This document shows, piece after piece, positions 9,583 through 18,102 of a stretch of 64,000 nt of DNA. Every line of letters begins with the position of its first letter. The first letter of the stretch is position 1. The stretch is from DATKUA01 sp965602675 (GTDB taxonomy: Bacteria > Acidobacteriota > DATKUA01): contig CBFCZO010000004.1 in the NCBI GenBank assembly GCA_965602675.1, forward strand, positions 13,668 through 77,667. Reading direction: 5' to 3'. Position numbers and translations under genes: made by a program. The notes under the pieces were generated by a model. It worked only from the letters and a program-made list of their open reading frames with translations, was not told the DNA's origin and searched no databases.

Positions 9583-9596
9583 GTTCCTGCAGGAAC
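9583..9596. promoter_or_regulatory. 14-bp perfect palindrome, candidate operator
   Basis: GTTCCTGCAGGAAC is a perfect inverted repeat with no loop. It lies between the divergent pta and coiled-coil promoters, 22 bp upstream of the -35 hexamer of the latter. It has the look of a dimeric repressor or activator site. The binding protein is unknown. Confidence 0.35.
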
Positions 9597-9618
9597 GATT
9601 TGTCAGCCAGGGTGAGCA

Positions 9619-9647
9619 TTGACGCCTGGATCATGCGGGGAGATACT
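9619..9647 (+). promoter_or_regulatory. Candidate promoter for the coiled-coil pair
   Basis: TTGACG (9619-9624), a 17-bp spacer and GATACT (9642-9647), 26 bp before the ATG of the first coiled-coil gene. Confidence 0.4.
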
Positions 9648-9673
9648 GTGCCGTCAGAACACACGGGAAACAA

Positions 9674-10684
9674 ATGCCTTCGTTAGCTAAGATCTGGCGG
9701 GAAGGATTCCGTCGCATCGGTTGCGGCAGGAGATGCCGGGAGATCAACTCGGGCATCGAACACCTGCAGAAAGAGCGCCCAAAGCTGCTGATCTCGTTAG
9801 CCAAAACTGCCTGGGAAACCGGCGCATTCGGCACGGACTTCAGTACCTCCGCAGCGGATCTGTTGAAGACTGGTCACGACCTGAAAACGCTCAAAGAATC
9901 GCTTGAAGCCAGCCGTAAGGCTACGGAAGAGCTGGATGCCGAGTTCGCCCGGGCCGACGGCGAATCCTCAATCCGGATCCGGGATGCCGCGCAACCTTTT
10001 CGTGAAGCGAAGGGAGCTTACGACAGGCTGAACAAACAGCTTGAAGGGCTGGAGTACGAAAAGACGCGCCTCGAGCACGCTCTCCCTCTCCTGCACGAAA
10101 GCTCCGAAAAGCTCGAAGCCAGGATCGCCGAGATCGAGACCTCGAGTTCGACGGACGGAAGGCTGGCGCGATTGCGCAGCGACCTTAAAAGACGCCGGCG
10201 CGATGCCATCGACTCCGAAAGCCGCATGAAGCAGATCGAAGAGGTGGAATTGCCTGCAATCCGGCCGGAGGTGGAATCGGTCGCCCGCTCAACCGAGGCA
10301 TTGAGGAGCAAACTGGAAGAGTTGGAAACGGAAGAATCAACGCATACATCCAGCCTGAAGGAAAAGCTCGATGAGGCGCGCCGGAGAAAGAATGCTCAGG
10401 AACGGGAGGCGCGGGCGCTCGAGGATTCGATCCTGCCTCTGCTTTTTCAGTTGGGCGAAGAGCTTAACGGCAGGCGCGTGGAACACGAAGCGTTGAGCGA
10501 ACACTACAACAATCTTGACGCGCAGTTGGAGGAGTTGAAAAAGCTGCACACAGCGCTCGGGATCGCAAAGGCCGACCTTAACGAACTGGATACCGCCGCA
10601 GTACGATTCTTCTGGGGCCTGGCGATCGGCGCAGGTGCTTTGCTGATGGTGGTTGTGATTATCACGGTTGCCTTTCTAACCTGA
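9674..10684 (+). CDS. Tail-anchored coiled-coil protein, copy A (unknown function)
   Basis: I do not recognise a named family. 336 residues. A short basic N-terminal head contains LLISLAKTAWETGAF (about 37-51). A long highly charged coiled-coil region follows (about 70-300, Glu/Lys/Arg/Leu-rich, few Pro or Gly). A single C-terminal membrane segment (RFFWGLAIGAGALLMVVVI) ends four to five residues before the stop. With no signal peptide, the body should be cytoplasmic and anchored to the inner membrane by its tail. The next gene is a paralogue with the same plan, 30 bp downstream, and mglB-mglA follow on the same strand. The architecture suits a scaffold or polarity factor, but that is inference. 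The Shine-Dalgarno sequence is weak (GGGA). Confidence 0.75.
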   Translation: MPSLAKIWREGFRRIGCGRRCREINSGIEHLQKERPKLLISLAKTAWETGAFGTDFSTSAADLLKTGHDLKTLKESLEASRKATEELDAEFARADGESSIRIRDAAQPFREAKGAYDRLNKQLEGLEYEKTRLEHALPLLHESSEKLEARIAEIETSSSTDGRLARLRSDLKRRRRDAIDSESRMKQIEEVELPAIRPEVESVARSTEALRSKLEELETEESTHTSSLKEKLDEARRRKNAQEREARALEDSILPLLFQLGEELNGRRVEHEALSEHYNNLDAQLEELKKLHTALGIAKADLNELDTAAVRFFWGLAIGAGALLMVVVIITVAFLT

Positions 10685-10714
10685 TAGCTGCAACCGGGCA
10701 GACGGGATAAGGCG

Positions 10715-11740
10715 ATGCCGCAGATGCATGACATCTTCAGGGACGGAGCGGAATTCATCCGGCGCAACTTCAGGCGGACGATCCTCACAGCCCGCCTGAG
10801 CGACGAACGTCAGAGGCTGGAGAGGTTCCTCAGCGATCTGGGCCGCAAGGCGTGGGAGCTTGGCATTTCAACGTGCGAATCCGTTCCCACGGGCAAGGAA
10901 CTGGGAAAGATACAGAAAAAAATCGACAAGCTGGAACAGCGGACGGACTCCGACACGGGGAACCTGGACGCGCAGATCAGGGAAATCGAGGGCAAGGCAC
11001 TCGAGGAGGAAAAGCGCTTTCGCGACATCGACACCCGTCGCGAAGGCGCAATCGGCCAGAAAACTCAGCGGGCGAAAACCATATCGGAGATCAGAAAGAA
11101 GCTACAGGAACTCGCTGACAAGCGGGAGCGCCTGAAAGATGATTTGAAGTTCTGCTCCGACAAACACCGCCAGCTCGAATCGAACGGCCCCAAGGCATCC
11201 GGCGCGGGGGAGAGCGCCGCCGAGCTGCTGGCTACGGAAGAAGCGCTGAATAATCAGTCGAAGGAGGTCGCCGGGCAGATCAAGGCCCTGCAGAACAGGT
11301 TGCGATACAACGAGCGGGCGATGTCTCCCCTTGAGCAGACCATCGCTGCAATCCTGGAGGATCTCGAGGCAAGCCGGGCACAACGCCGGCTGCTCCAGGA
11401 CCAAATGAAAGAGTTACGTGCCAGGCTTCACGAGCTTCGCAACAATGCCGCACACCAGAGAAATCCTCTGCTCAAAGAACGCCGGGCGCTTTATGGCGGC
11501 CTCGGAATAGAATTACTGAGCAATCGCTCCGATGAGCCCGAACTGGGACCGCTGTTCAGCGCGGCAGACCTGTCGGTGTCCACAGTGAGAGGTCTTGAGA
11601 AAGACATCGAGGCCGAAAAGCAGCTCATCGGACTGCTCGATCAGACTGCGGTAACCATGTTCATCGGTATTCTTTTCGGAGCCGGATTGTTGATGTTCAT
11701 GGTGTTTGCGCTGATAATTACTTTAATCCTCGTTTTGTGA
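10715..11740 (+). CDS. Tail-anchored coiled-coil protein, copy B (paralogue of copy A)
   Basis: 341 residues with the same layout as its neighbour. A basic N-terminal head contains FLSDLGRKAWELGIS (about 30-44), matching LLISLAKTAWETGAF in copy A. A charged coiled coil runs over about 55-300. A final hydrophobic helix (TMFIGILFGAGLLMFMVFAL) ends with a very short tail. The shared Leu-x3-AWE-x-G motif and common architecture indicate an old tandem duplication; overall identity looks low. The two genes are probably one transcript. An ATG three codons downstream (10724) is an alternative start. No signal peptide and no enzymatic motif was seen. Confidence 0.75.
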   Translation: MPQMHDIFRDGAEFIRRNFRRTILTARLSDERQRLERFLSDLGRKAWELGISTCESVPTGKELGKIQKKIDKLEQRTDSDTGNLDAQIREIEGKALEEEKRFRDIDTRREGAIGQKTQRAKTISEIRKKLQELADKRERLKDDLKFCSDKHRQLESNGPKASGAGESAAELLATEEALNNQSKEVAGQIKALQNRLRYNERAMSPLEQTIAAILEDLEASRAQRRLLQDQMKELRARLHELRNNAAHQRNPLLKERRALYGGLGIELLSNRSDEPELGPLFSAADLSVSTVRGLEKDIEAEKQLIGLLDQTAVTMFIGILFGAGLLMFMVFALIITLILVL

Positions 11741-11877
11741 ATGGAGGGAATGCTTTGCGGCGGGATCTGCTTATGGTCGTCTCGGACAATGGGATATATC
11801 ACTCCCGCTCGGTTTTTACCCGGATAGTGCCAAACCTCACCGAAAAAAATACGGTTACGAGTATTAATTCCTTTAGA

Positions 11878-11906
11878 TTGAAAATGTTGCCGCTTCATAG
11901 TACCAT
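11878..11906 (+). promoter_or_regulatory. Candidate promoter for mglBA
   Basis: TTGAAA (11878-11883), a 17-bp spacer and TACCAT (11901-11906) lie in the 206-bp gap before mglB, the longest gap in this part. The separate promoter suggests that mglBA is not only read through from the coiled-coil genes. Confidence 0.4.
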
Positions 11907-11946
11907 TAATCGATCTTCGGGAGCCGGCTAAAACAAAGGATCTGCC

Positions 11947-12447
11947 ATGCCCGCCCTCGACCTTTTTCTGTATGAGGAAGATCACATCGCGCTCAAGCAG
12001 GCAGTGGAGCGACTCTGCCGCGAGAGCGAGGCAAAAGCGGTCTTCCTCATCGACAAAAACGGTCAGCAGCTCATGGCCGCCGGGGACTACGGCGACATAG
12101 ACACCGTCTCGCTGGCGACGCTGGCTGCGGGCAACGTCGCGGCGACCGACGGCCTGGCAAGGCTGCTCGGCGAACAGGGCTTCACTATTCTTTTCCACGA
12201 GGGCGAGCGGGATAACATACACATTTCGATCGTCGGAGACCTGGCTATTCTTGTTGTTATCTTCGACGATAGGACCTCGGTAGGGCTCGTGCGCCTGCGC
12301 GTGAAGCGCTCTACCGACGCCCTGGAAAGCGTGCTGGTGCAGGCTGTGAAGCGCCAGCAGGCCGTCAAGGAGCAGGCGGGCGAGGCGGAGAAAAAATCCG
12401 ACTTGCAGGAAATCACGGATGAAGAGATAGAGAACCTCTTCAGATGA
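11947..12447 (+). CDS. mglB: MglB-like Roadblock/LC7 protein
   Basis: Roadblock/LC7-domain protein; in the characterised systems MglB is the GTPase-activating partner of MglA and helps set the cell's leading and lagging poles. 166 residues. The Roadblock domain (about 10-130) contains AVFLIDKNGQQLMAAGD, followed by the glycine/alanine-rich helix LATLAAGNVAATDGLARLLGE and the strand FTILFHEGERDNIHISIVGD. A charged C-terminal tail ends in EITDEEIENLFR. AAAGGA precedes the ATG. mglA follows after 49 bp, the usual pairing. Confidence 0.92.
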   Translation: MPALDLFLYEEDHIALKQAVERLCRESEAKAVFLIDKNGQQLMAAGDYGDIDTVSLATLAAGNVAATDGLARLLGEQGFTILFHEGERDNIHISIVGDLAILVVIFDDRTSVGLVRLRVKRSTDALESVLVQAVKRQQAVKEQAGEAEKKSDLQEITDEEIENLFR

Positions 12448-12496
12448 GCGGGGCGTTAACATTCGCCGATGAGATGGCGGGGGGATCGCAGGGCAA

Positions 12497-13087
12497 GTGA
12501 CTTACGTTAATTATTCCGCGAGGGAGATCAACGTCAAGATCGTTTATTACGGTCCCGGACTCGGCGGCAAGACCACCAACCTGCAGTTCATCTACAACAG
12601 CTCGGGCGCGAAGCAGCAGGGAAAGCTGATCAGCCTGGCCACCGAGACCGACAGGACGCTTTTCTTCGACTTCATGCCCCTCGATCTGGGAAACATCCGC
12701 GGCTTCCGCACCCGCCTCCATCTCTACACCGTCCCGGGGCAGGTCTTCTACAACGCCAGCCGCAAGCTGATCCTCAAGGGCGTTGACGGCATCGTGCAGG
12801 TGGCCGACAGCCAGGTCGAGCGACTCGACGCGAACATCGAGAGTATAAACAACCTGCAGGACAACCTGCGCGAGCACGGCTACGACCTGGAGACCATCCC
12901 CTACGTTCTGCAGCTCAATAAGCGGGATCTCAAGAATGTCGTCTCGAGCGAGGAACTCGCCAAGACACTTCATGTCAAAAACGAACCGGTTTTGGAAGCC
13001 GTCGCCACCGAAGGCAAGGGAGTGTTTCAGAGCCTCAAGGCCGTCTCGAAATTGATCCTCATCGACCTGCGACAGAGGCTTGTCTGA
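12497..13087 (+). CDS. mglA: MglA small Ras-like GTPase
   Basis: Monomeric GTPase of the MglA family that controls cell polarity, and gliding or polar organelle placement, in bacteria that carry it. 196 residues, family length. P-loop GPGLGGKTT (19-27). The MglA-type switch II reads TVPGQ rather than the Ras DxxGQ. The base-specificity motif is LNKRD. GTG start. The neighbour mglB is the expected regulator. The gene converges with the flagellar block with only 11 bp between stop codons. In this flagellated genome the pair may act on polar placement of flagella or pili together with FlhF/FlhG; that is inference. Confidence 0.96.
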   Translation: MTYVNYSAREINVKIVYYGPGLGGKTTNLQFIYNSSGAKQQGKLISLATETDRTLFFDFMPLDLGNIRGFRTRLHLYTVPGQVFYNASRKLILKGVDGIVQVADSQVERLDANIESINNLQDNLREHGYDLETIPYVLQLNKRDLKNVVSSEELAKTLHVKNEPVLEAVATEGKGVFQSLKAVSKLILIDLRQRLV

Positions 13088-13098
13088 TCCCCGCCCCG

Positions 13099-13416
13099 CT
13101 ATTTTGACTTCAGACTCGCTACGTACTTCTTCTTCAGCCGGTAGACGAATACCAGCAGCTCGGCTACCACCTCGTAGAGGGCGGGATCGATCTCTTCGCC
13201 AAGATCCATCTTCGAAAGGATCGACACAAGATCGGCGTCCTCGGTGATCGGGATGTCGTGCTCCTTGGCCAGGGCGATGATCTTCTCGGCTATTCTCCCC
13301 TCGCCCTTGGCTATCAGGCGGGGCGCGCCGTCTTTCTCGGGGGTGAAGCGCAGTGCGGCCGCCCTCAGGCGTTCCCTCTCTCCCCGCTTTCGCTTGCCCT
13401 TATCCGCCATCGTCAC
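13099..13416 (-). CDS. Stand-alone FlhB C-terminal-domain protein (FhlB/YlqH type)
   Basis: 105 residues homologous to the cytoplasmic tail of FlhB/EscU export proteins. GAPRLIAKGEGRIAEKIIALA is followed by HDIPITEDADLVSILSKMDLGEEID and a final helix VVAELLVFVYRLKKKY. There is no membrane part and no NPTH autocleavage site. Such proteins are found beside fliK in other flagellar clusters and can partly replace the FlhB tail in substrate switching. The ATG overlaps the fliK stop codon by four bases, so translation is coupled. It is the last gene of the flagellar block. Confidence 0.88.
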   Translation of the reverse strand: MTMADKGKRKRGERERLRAAALRFTPEKDGAPRLIAKGEGRIAEKIIALAKEHDIPITEDADLVSILSKMDLGEEIDPALYEVVAELLVFVYRLKKKYVASLKSK

Positions 13417-14837
13417 ACCTGCAGGTTGACAAGGCCGTCACCGCCGGAGAGGGTTTCAGCGTCGAAGCGGTGAAAATCGTCGACCTTTCGAACATCCGCC
13501 ACAGCCTTCAGCAGCGCCAGCCTGAAGCCTCTCGACTCCAGCTGCTCGGCGAACTCCTGCTCCATCCCGGACGCCATCTCAGCCACATCGCGCTTCTCGG
13601 CAAAGAGGTTCACATACAGCGTTTTATCTTGCAGCAGCGCATCGATCCTTATCTTGCCCAGTGTCTCGAGATTCAGCAGCAGCACCGCCGTGAGGCTCCC
13701 CCCCGTCTTCCCCTTGCCGGTTCGCGAAAGGTACTGCTTGATCTGCACCTCCGTCATCTCGCCCAGAATGCTCACCGGAAACAGGATGTGCTGGTAGAGG
13801 CCGCGGTCCCGCAAATGAACATTGAGCAACTGCAGGTTCTCCAGGCGCTCGCGAAGCTCCGAGGCCGTTTTACCCAATTGCTCACGGGCGGTATCTGTGG
13901 CCAGCCTCCGCGAAAGCTGCTCGAAAAGTTCTTCAACCGCGCGTTGAAACGGCGCAGCCTCGCGCCCCTGGAGCGTCTGGGCCAGAACGCGGAGACGACC
14001 GGCGAAACTCTCGAGTGTCTCCTGGGCAGGCCGGCCCTCGGCGCTGCGCAATGTTGTCTCCAACGCCTGCCTTAGCTCTTCGGTCAGCTGAGTCAGCTCA
14101 GCCGCCCTTTCGCCGAGAACGGGCGACCAGCGGTTTTGAAAGGCCTGCAGCAGTGTAGAAACCTCGCGAATGATATTCGTTATATTTCTCTGGCCCAGCG
14201 CCGCGATAAATCTGCCCAGGAGGCCCTTCAATCCCTCGGCCTCCGCGCCGGGCCGCGAAAATTGCTCACCGGCCACTCCTTCCCTCAGGGCGGCCTCCAG
14301 ACCTAATCCCAATGAGAGCAGGATCGTCCGCAACTCTGAGCCGAGATTCTCCGTTTCTCCCCCTACCTGCGGCAAAACAAGCTGCTGCGCAAGCCTGCTG
14401 AGCAGCTCTTCGGGAACCGACAGGCCGCGGCCCTCGAGAATGCTGCTGACCTGGCGCGCCAGGCTTGCCGCCGATTCAGCAGTGTCCGCTCCCACGAACA
14501 GCGAGCGCAGCGCCGACGCCAGGTTCTTCTCCGCGGCCGTCCGCTCCGCGAGCACCTCGAGCTGCAGGTTGGCTCCCAGCTCGCTGATTCTCACCGTGAT
14601 CATCTGCCCGGGGCGGAGTGGCGGAGCGCCCTCGGCCAGGAAGCGCTCCCCGCCCATCTCGATCAGAGCTTTGTCGCCAGAGAGCAACTCGATCACCCGG
14701 GCGCCCAACACCTGGCCCCGGACAAATGTCGCTATCTGCGCCTCCTGCCCCTGAGCGCCGCCCCCCCCTTCCTGCTGCGTCTGCAGCTGCGTCGCTACCG
14801 AGGCCACAATCTGGCCGATAATCAGGGAATCTCCCAT
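13413..14837 (-). CDS. fliK: Flagellar hook-length control protein FliK-like
   Basis: Predicted secreted ruler that measures hook length and switches export specificity through FlhB. 474 residues. The long N-terminal and central region is Gln/Glu/Leu-rich and poorly conserved. A C-terminal Flg_hook-type domain (about 350-455) contains HILFPVSILGEM, a two-strand segment around LLLNLETLGKIRID, and the amphipathic helix FAEQLESRGFRLALLKAV. The Pro-rich linker of classical FliK is weak. The call rests on this C-terminal pattern and on position, immediately before the FlhB-tail gene. Confidence 0.8.
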   Translation of the reverse strand: MGDSLIIGQIVASVATQLQTQQEGGGGAQGQEAQIATFVRGQVLGARVIELLSGDKALIEMGGERFLAEGAPPLRPGQMITVRISELGANLQLEVLAERTAAEKNLASALRSLFVGADTAESAASLARQVSSILEGRGLSVPEELLSRLAQQLVLPQVGGETENLGSELRTILLSLGLGLEAALREGVAGEQFSRPGAEAEGLKGLLGRFIAALGQRNITNIIREVSTLLQAFQNRWSPVLGERAAELTQLTEELRQALETTLRSAEGRPAQETLESFAGRLRVLAQTLQGREAAPFQRAVEELFEQLSRRLATDTAREQLGKTASELRERLENLQLLNVHLRDRGLYQHILFPVSILGEMTEVQIKQYLSRTGKGKTGGSLTAVLLLNLETLGKIRIDALLQDKTLYVNLFAEKRDVAEMASGMEQEFAEQLESRGFRLALLKAVADVRKVDDFHRFDAETLSGGDGLVNLQV

Positions 14838-14859
14838 CGTACTACCCGGTGAATATGAA

Positions 14860-15267
14860 TCAGCTTTTGGCGCTGAACCTCTCCAGGTCGAGGATCAGCT
14901 CCACTTCCCCGCAGGGAATATTAAGGTCGCGCGCAATCGTATCCGCGCTCAGCCCTTGGCGGGCCAGAAACAAAATATCTTCCTTCACTTTCTGCGGATC
15001 GAGGCGCACCCCGCCGTCCTTGGCGCGTTCTCGCGTGGTCTCGCGATCGGTCGTGGCGCTCAGCCTCTCGGAAAGCACGCGCTGGCGGTGGGCGAGCCCG
15101 TGAAACTGCTCCAGCACCCTGCGCTGCGCCGCGCCGATCTGCTCCAGCTCGTGTAAAAGACCCTCCTGGCGCTCCGACAGCGAGCGAACGCGCCACAACA
15201 GCGCCAGCGCCAGCGCGGCGGAACCCGCCGCCAGTATCATGGAGATTACAATCAGGAAGATCTGCAT
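14860..15267 (-). CDS. DUF2802 family membrane-anchored protein
   Basis: 135 residues. An N-terminal membrane helix (about 3-27, IFLIVISMILAAGSAALALALL) is followed by a coiled coil (about 28-65) and a C-terminal helix-turn-helix-like segment (KVKEDILFLARQGLSADTIARDLNIPCGEVELILDLERF). This matches the DUF2802 pattern seen in flagellar/chemotaxis clusters of other bacteria; no biochemical role is known to me. It lies between an HDOD gene and fliK with gaps of 10 and 22 bp, so it belongs to the operon. Confidence 0.75.
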   Translation of the reverse strand: MQIFLIVISMILAAGSAALALALLWRVRSLSERQEGLLHELEQIGAAQRRVLEQFHGLAHRQRVLSERLSATTDRETTRERAKDGGVRLDPQKVKEDILFLARQGLSADTIARDLNIPCGEVELILDLERFSAKS

Positions 15268-15277
15268 TTAGAACCGA

Positions 15278-16171
15278 TCAGCTGGCAAACATCGCATTGA
15301 CGAAGCTTTCCACCTTCTCAACCTCCTCGTCGAGAGAAGCGGAAAAGCGATCGAAATCGAGGGTCTCCAGGAGATGGTTGTGCTCGCTCAGCTTCTGCCA
15401 GGCTTCGTCGGAGCGCATCTCGACAACCACCTCCGGCTCACCGCTGATTCCGATACCATGCTTGCGGCAGAGCAATGCCGCCAGCCGCACAACACACGTC
15501 ACCTCGCCGTACTCGGTGGCCTGCCTGGGATTCTCGTTGAAGGCGATTACCTCCTCGAGCAGGCGCGGCAGACGCCAGCGCACTGCTAGGCGCTGACCGA
15601 CATCCGTGTGAGTAAAACCCAAAACCTCTTCCTCCGCCTCGCTTAGAGGTATCCCCCGCTCGTGCGCATTGTGGATCGCCTCCTCGAAGAGCAGAGGACG
15701 GTAACTCGCCAGGACTATCTTGCCGATGTCGTGCACCAGCCCCGCCAGAAAGGCTTCCTGGTAGAATTGGTAATCGAGCAGGGAGGAGAGAGTGCGGCTG
15801 ATGTTGCCCGTGGCCACGGAGAACTGCCAGAAACCCTCGAAGGGGAAGCGCTCGATCTTGGAGTGCCGCCCGAAGGCGGTGATGATCGACGTCCCATAAA
15901 CAAGATTCTTGGTTGCATCCAGACCAAGCACCACGATCGCCTGCCGGATCGAGTTTATCTCGCGGAAGAAGGAATAATACGCGGAGTTGACGATGCGCAG
16001 CAGCCGGGTGGAGATCACCGGGTCGGTGGAAATCGCCTCCTCGACCTTGGCGATCGAGATGTTGGGGTCGCTGGTAAGCTCGATGATCTTCTTGATCACC
16101 TCGGGCAGCGTGGAAAGGTCCCGCACCCCCCTGATGAACTTGTCGACCTTCTTGAGGCGTTCCTCTTCCAT
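15278..16171 (-). CDS. HDOD domain protein 1
   Basis: 297-residue protein consisting of an HDOD domain (about 15-215), a catalytically reduced HD-phosphohydrolase relative used in signalling. Family signatures: STLPEVIKKIIELT, ISTDPVISTRLLRIVNSAYY, the helix around SIRQAIVVLGL, and LAGLVHDIGKIVLASY with the HD pair. No receiver or output domain is fused. It is followed and preceded by flagellar genes and has a paralogue directly upstream. Likely role: signalling scaffold for motility or c-di-GMP pathways, by analogy with other HDOD proteins. Confidence 0.88.
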   Translation of the reverse strand: MEEERLKKVDKFIRGVRDLSTLPEVIKKIIELTSDPNISIAKVEEAISTDPVISTRLLRIVNSAYYSFFREINSIRQAIVVLGLDATKNLVYGTSIITAFGRHSKIERFPFEGFWQFSVATGNISRTLSSLLDYQFYQEAFLAGLVHDIGKIVLASYRPLLFEEAIHNAHERGIPLSEAEEEVLGFTHTDVGQRLAVRWRLPRLLEEVIAFNENPRQATEYGEVTCVVRLAALLCRKHGIGISGEPEVVVEMRSDEAWQKLSEHNHLLETLDFDRFSASLDEEVEKVESFVNAMFAS

Positions 16172-16198
16172 CGCTTCTCCCGTGAAAGCGACATCGGC

Positions 16199-17050
16199 TC
16201 AGAATTCGAAAATATCCCTGTCCTCATCCAACAGGTCCGAGACGTACTGAACCATCTCATCCAGCTTGTCCCCGCCAAGCTCCAGAATCTCGACAGCCTC
16301 CGTCTCTTTCAGTTCCTGGGCCGGCCTCCTTATCGGACCGATACCCAGCTTATTGGACATAGCGTTGGCGAAAGACACCACCGCCGTGAGGTACTGGTTG
16401 TGCTCGGCGTAAAAAGGCGTGTGGTGATGCAGCACAGCCTCTTCAAGCTCCGGAGAGAAATTCCATTTGTGCAGCACCAACGCCCCCACCTGTGTGTGGT
16501 CGAAGCCGAGGACTTCCTGCTCGTACGGAATGAAGTCGCTACCTGTATTATAGACCTCTTCGATGATGGTCTGGTATTGCTGACTGAAATTCACGTTGAG
16601 AACACTCTTGCCGAGGTCATGCAGCAGCGCGGCGATAAAAGCCTTCTCAACGTCTGCCACGCCCAGTATCTCCGCGCTCCTGCGGGCGATCACTGCGCTC
16701 GCGAGCGAATGCTCCCACAACAGCTTGGTGCTGAACATCTGCGTGCTCGGCCCCCTGGAGTAGATCGACTTCGACGACGCCGCCAGCACTATCGACCTGA
16801 TCGTCGAGAATCCCAGAATCACGATGGCATGGGAAAGCGTTGTGATGTCGCGGGAGACCCCGAACATGGCGGAGTTGGCAATCTTCAGCACCTTCACTGT
16901 GAGAGCCTGGTCGCGCGAGATCATATCCTGCAGCTGGTTCGCAGACGTCGAGGGGTCACCGATCATGCCCATGATCCTGACCGCGACAATCGGCATCGCG
17001 GGCAAATCGCCCACGCGCGCAATCAGCGTTTCCAGCTCGTCCTGGCTCAT
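16199..17050 (-). CDS. HDOD domain protein 2
   Basis: 283 residues, paralogous to the gene 27 bp downstream. Signatures: GDLPAMPIVAVRIMGMI, ISRDQALTVKVLKIANSAMFG, LSHAIVILGFSTIRSIVLAAS, and FIAALLHDLGKSVLNVNF with the HD pair, then a DHTQVGALVLHKW helix. The acidic C-terminus (LLDEDRDIFEF) follows a helical extension. It lacks any output domain. The 64-bp gap from fliY/fliN makes it part of the same transcription unit. Confidence 0.88.
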   Translation of the reverse strand: MSQDELETLIARVGDLPAMPIVAVRIMGMIGDPSTSANQLQDMISRDQALTVKVLKIANSAMFGVSRDITTLSHAIVILGFSTIRSIVLAASSKSIYSRGPSTQMFSTKLLWEHSLASAVIARRSAEILGVADVEKAFIAALLHDLGKSVLNVNFSQQYQTIIEEVYNTGSDFIPYEQEVLGFDHTQVGALVLHKWNFSPELEEAVLHHHTPFYAEHNQYLTAVVSFANAMSNKLGIGPIRRPAQELKETEAVEILELGGDKLDEMVQYVSDLLDEDRDIFEF

Positions 17051-17114
17051 CCCATCCCCTCAGATTTCTGAAGATCTCAAGGCTAACAAGGCGATTGCGC
17101 CCTGGATTACAAGA

Positions 17115-18080
17115 CTAACCGAGAGATTGAATTCGGTCCGACTTACTTTGCACTTCCGTCACGCGAAAGGCGAAATTACCCTCCACAACAACCACCTCGC
17201 CCGACGCGATCATTTTATTGTTCACCAGCAGTTCCACCGGCTCATCCACCGACTTGTTGAGCTCGATTATCGATCCCGGCCCAAGCCTGACGATCTCCTG
17301 GAGGGTCATCTCCGCCTTGCCCAGCCTGATTACTATCGGCAACTCAAGATCGAGAATCAGCCCGACATTGCCAGGCCCCGCCTCCGCTTCCGCGGCTTCA
17401 GGCTGCTGGGCAGCAGCCTTTTGAGCCTCCTGCTCAGCCTCGGCGGCCGTCTCGGCCATCGCCGCCGCCACTGGATCCTCCTCCACTGCGACGGCAGCGG
17501 GGGCCGCCTCGAACGCGCCGGCCTCAGCCTCCACCAGATCCTCCCTCAGCGAGGAAAAGGTCTCCTCGGGAATGCAGAGCGCCAACGTACCGGCTTCCTC
17601 GCCGCCGAACTTCAGCGACATGGCCACGCGCAACTGCTTCTCGTCGCCAAGCAGGAGGTTGAGATCGATATTGGGCTCAAGTGCGTGGACCTCTACCTGC
17701 GAGAAGCCCACCGGGCCCTCGTAACGCTCCCTCATTCCGGTTGCCGAAACGCCGAGTAACTGGTTGATCACCTCTTTAAGGGCATCCTTCGACTCCTCGT
17801 TCATCGGACGATCGTCCGCGCCCTCGCCCCCGAGCATCATGTCCACTAATATGCTGACCAGCTTTGCCGCTATCACGAAGTACATCGACCCGCTGGGCCC
17901 TTCCGTAAAGGTTGTTGTGATCAGAACCATCGACTCGGGATAGGCGATCGGAGACCACTCTTCGATCTCGTCGACGGCGACCTCCACCTCTTTCGGTAGA
18001 AGCATCGGCAGCACCGATGACGTGCTCTCCTGAAACAGCCCACCTACCTCCGTCAGCAACTCTTTGTCTTTATCTTCCAT
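17115..18080 (-). CDS. fliY: FliY/FliN-type flagellar motor switch protein with CheC-like N-terminus
   Basis: C-ring switch component. 321 residues in three parts. The N-terminal CheC-like/FliM-middle-like domain (about 1-180) contains MYFVIAAKLVSILVDMMLGGEG. A low-complexity Ala/Glu/Gln-rich linker spans about 182-235. A C-terminal SpoA (FliN) domain (about 238-315) contains LDLELPIVIRLGKAEMTLQEI and LGPGSIIELNKSVDEPVELLVN. This matches the FliY plan rather than the short FliN. The CheC catalytic pattern is not clear in the N-terminal part, so phosphatase activity is doubtful. A second, short FliN is encoded 7.5 kb upstream in the same block. Confidence 0.9.
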   Translation of the reverse strand: MEDKDKELLTEVGGLFQESTSSVLPMLLPKEVEVAVDEIEEWSPIAYPESMVLITTTFTEGPSGSMYFVIAAKLVSILVDMMLGGEGADDRPMNEESKDALKEVINQLLGVSATGMRERYEGPVGFSQVEVHALEPNIDLNLLLGDEKQLRVAMSLKFGGEEAGTLALCIPEETFSSLREDLVEAEAGAFEAAPAAVAVEEDPVAAAMAETAAEAEQEAQKAAAQQPEAAEAEAGPGNVGLILDLELPIVIRLGKAEMTLQEIVRLGPGSIIELNKSVDEPVELLVNNKMIASGEVVVVEGNFAFRVTEVQSKSDRIQSLG

Positions 18081-18102
18081 CTAAACCTCCCCGCGCCGCG
18101 GG

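Noticed and set aside
11737..11931. 64-codon frame in the gap before mglB
   Set aside because: It overlaps the candidate mglB promoter, has no recognisable domain, and its composition is unlike the neighbours.
15662..17071. 469-codon plus-strand frame opposite the HDOD genes
   Set aside because: Antisense to two well-supported HDOD genes; no start signal or domain.
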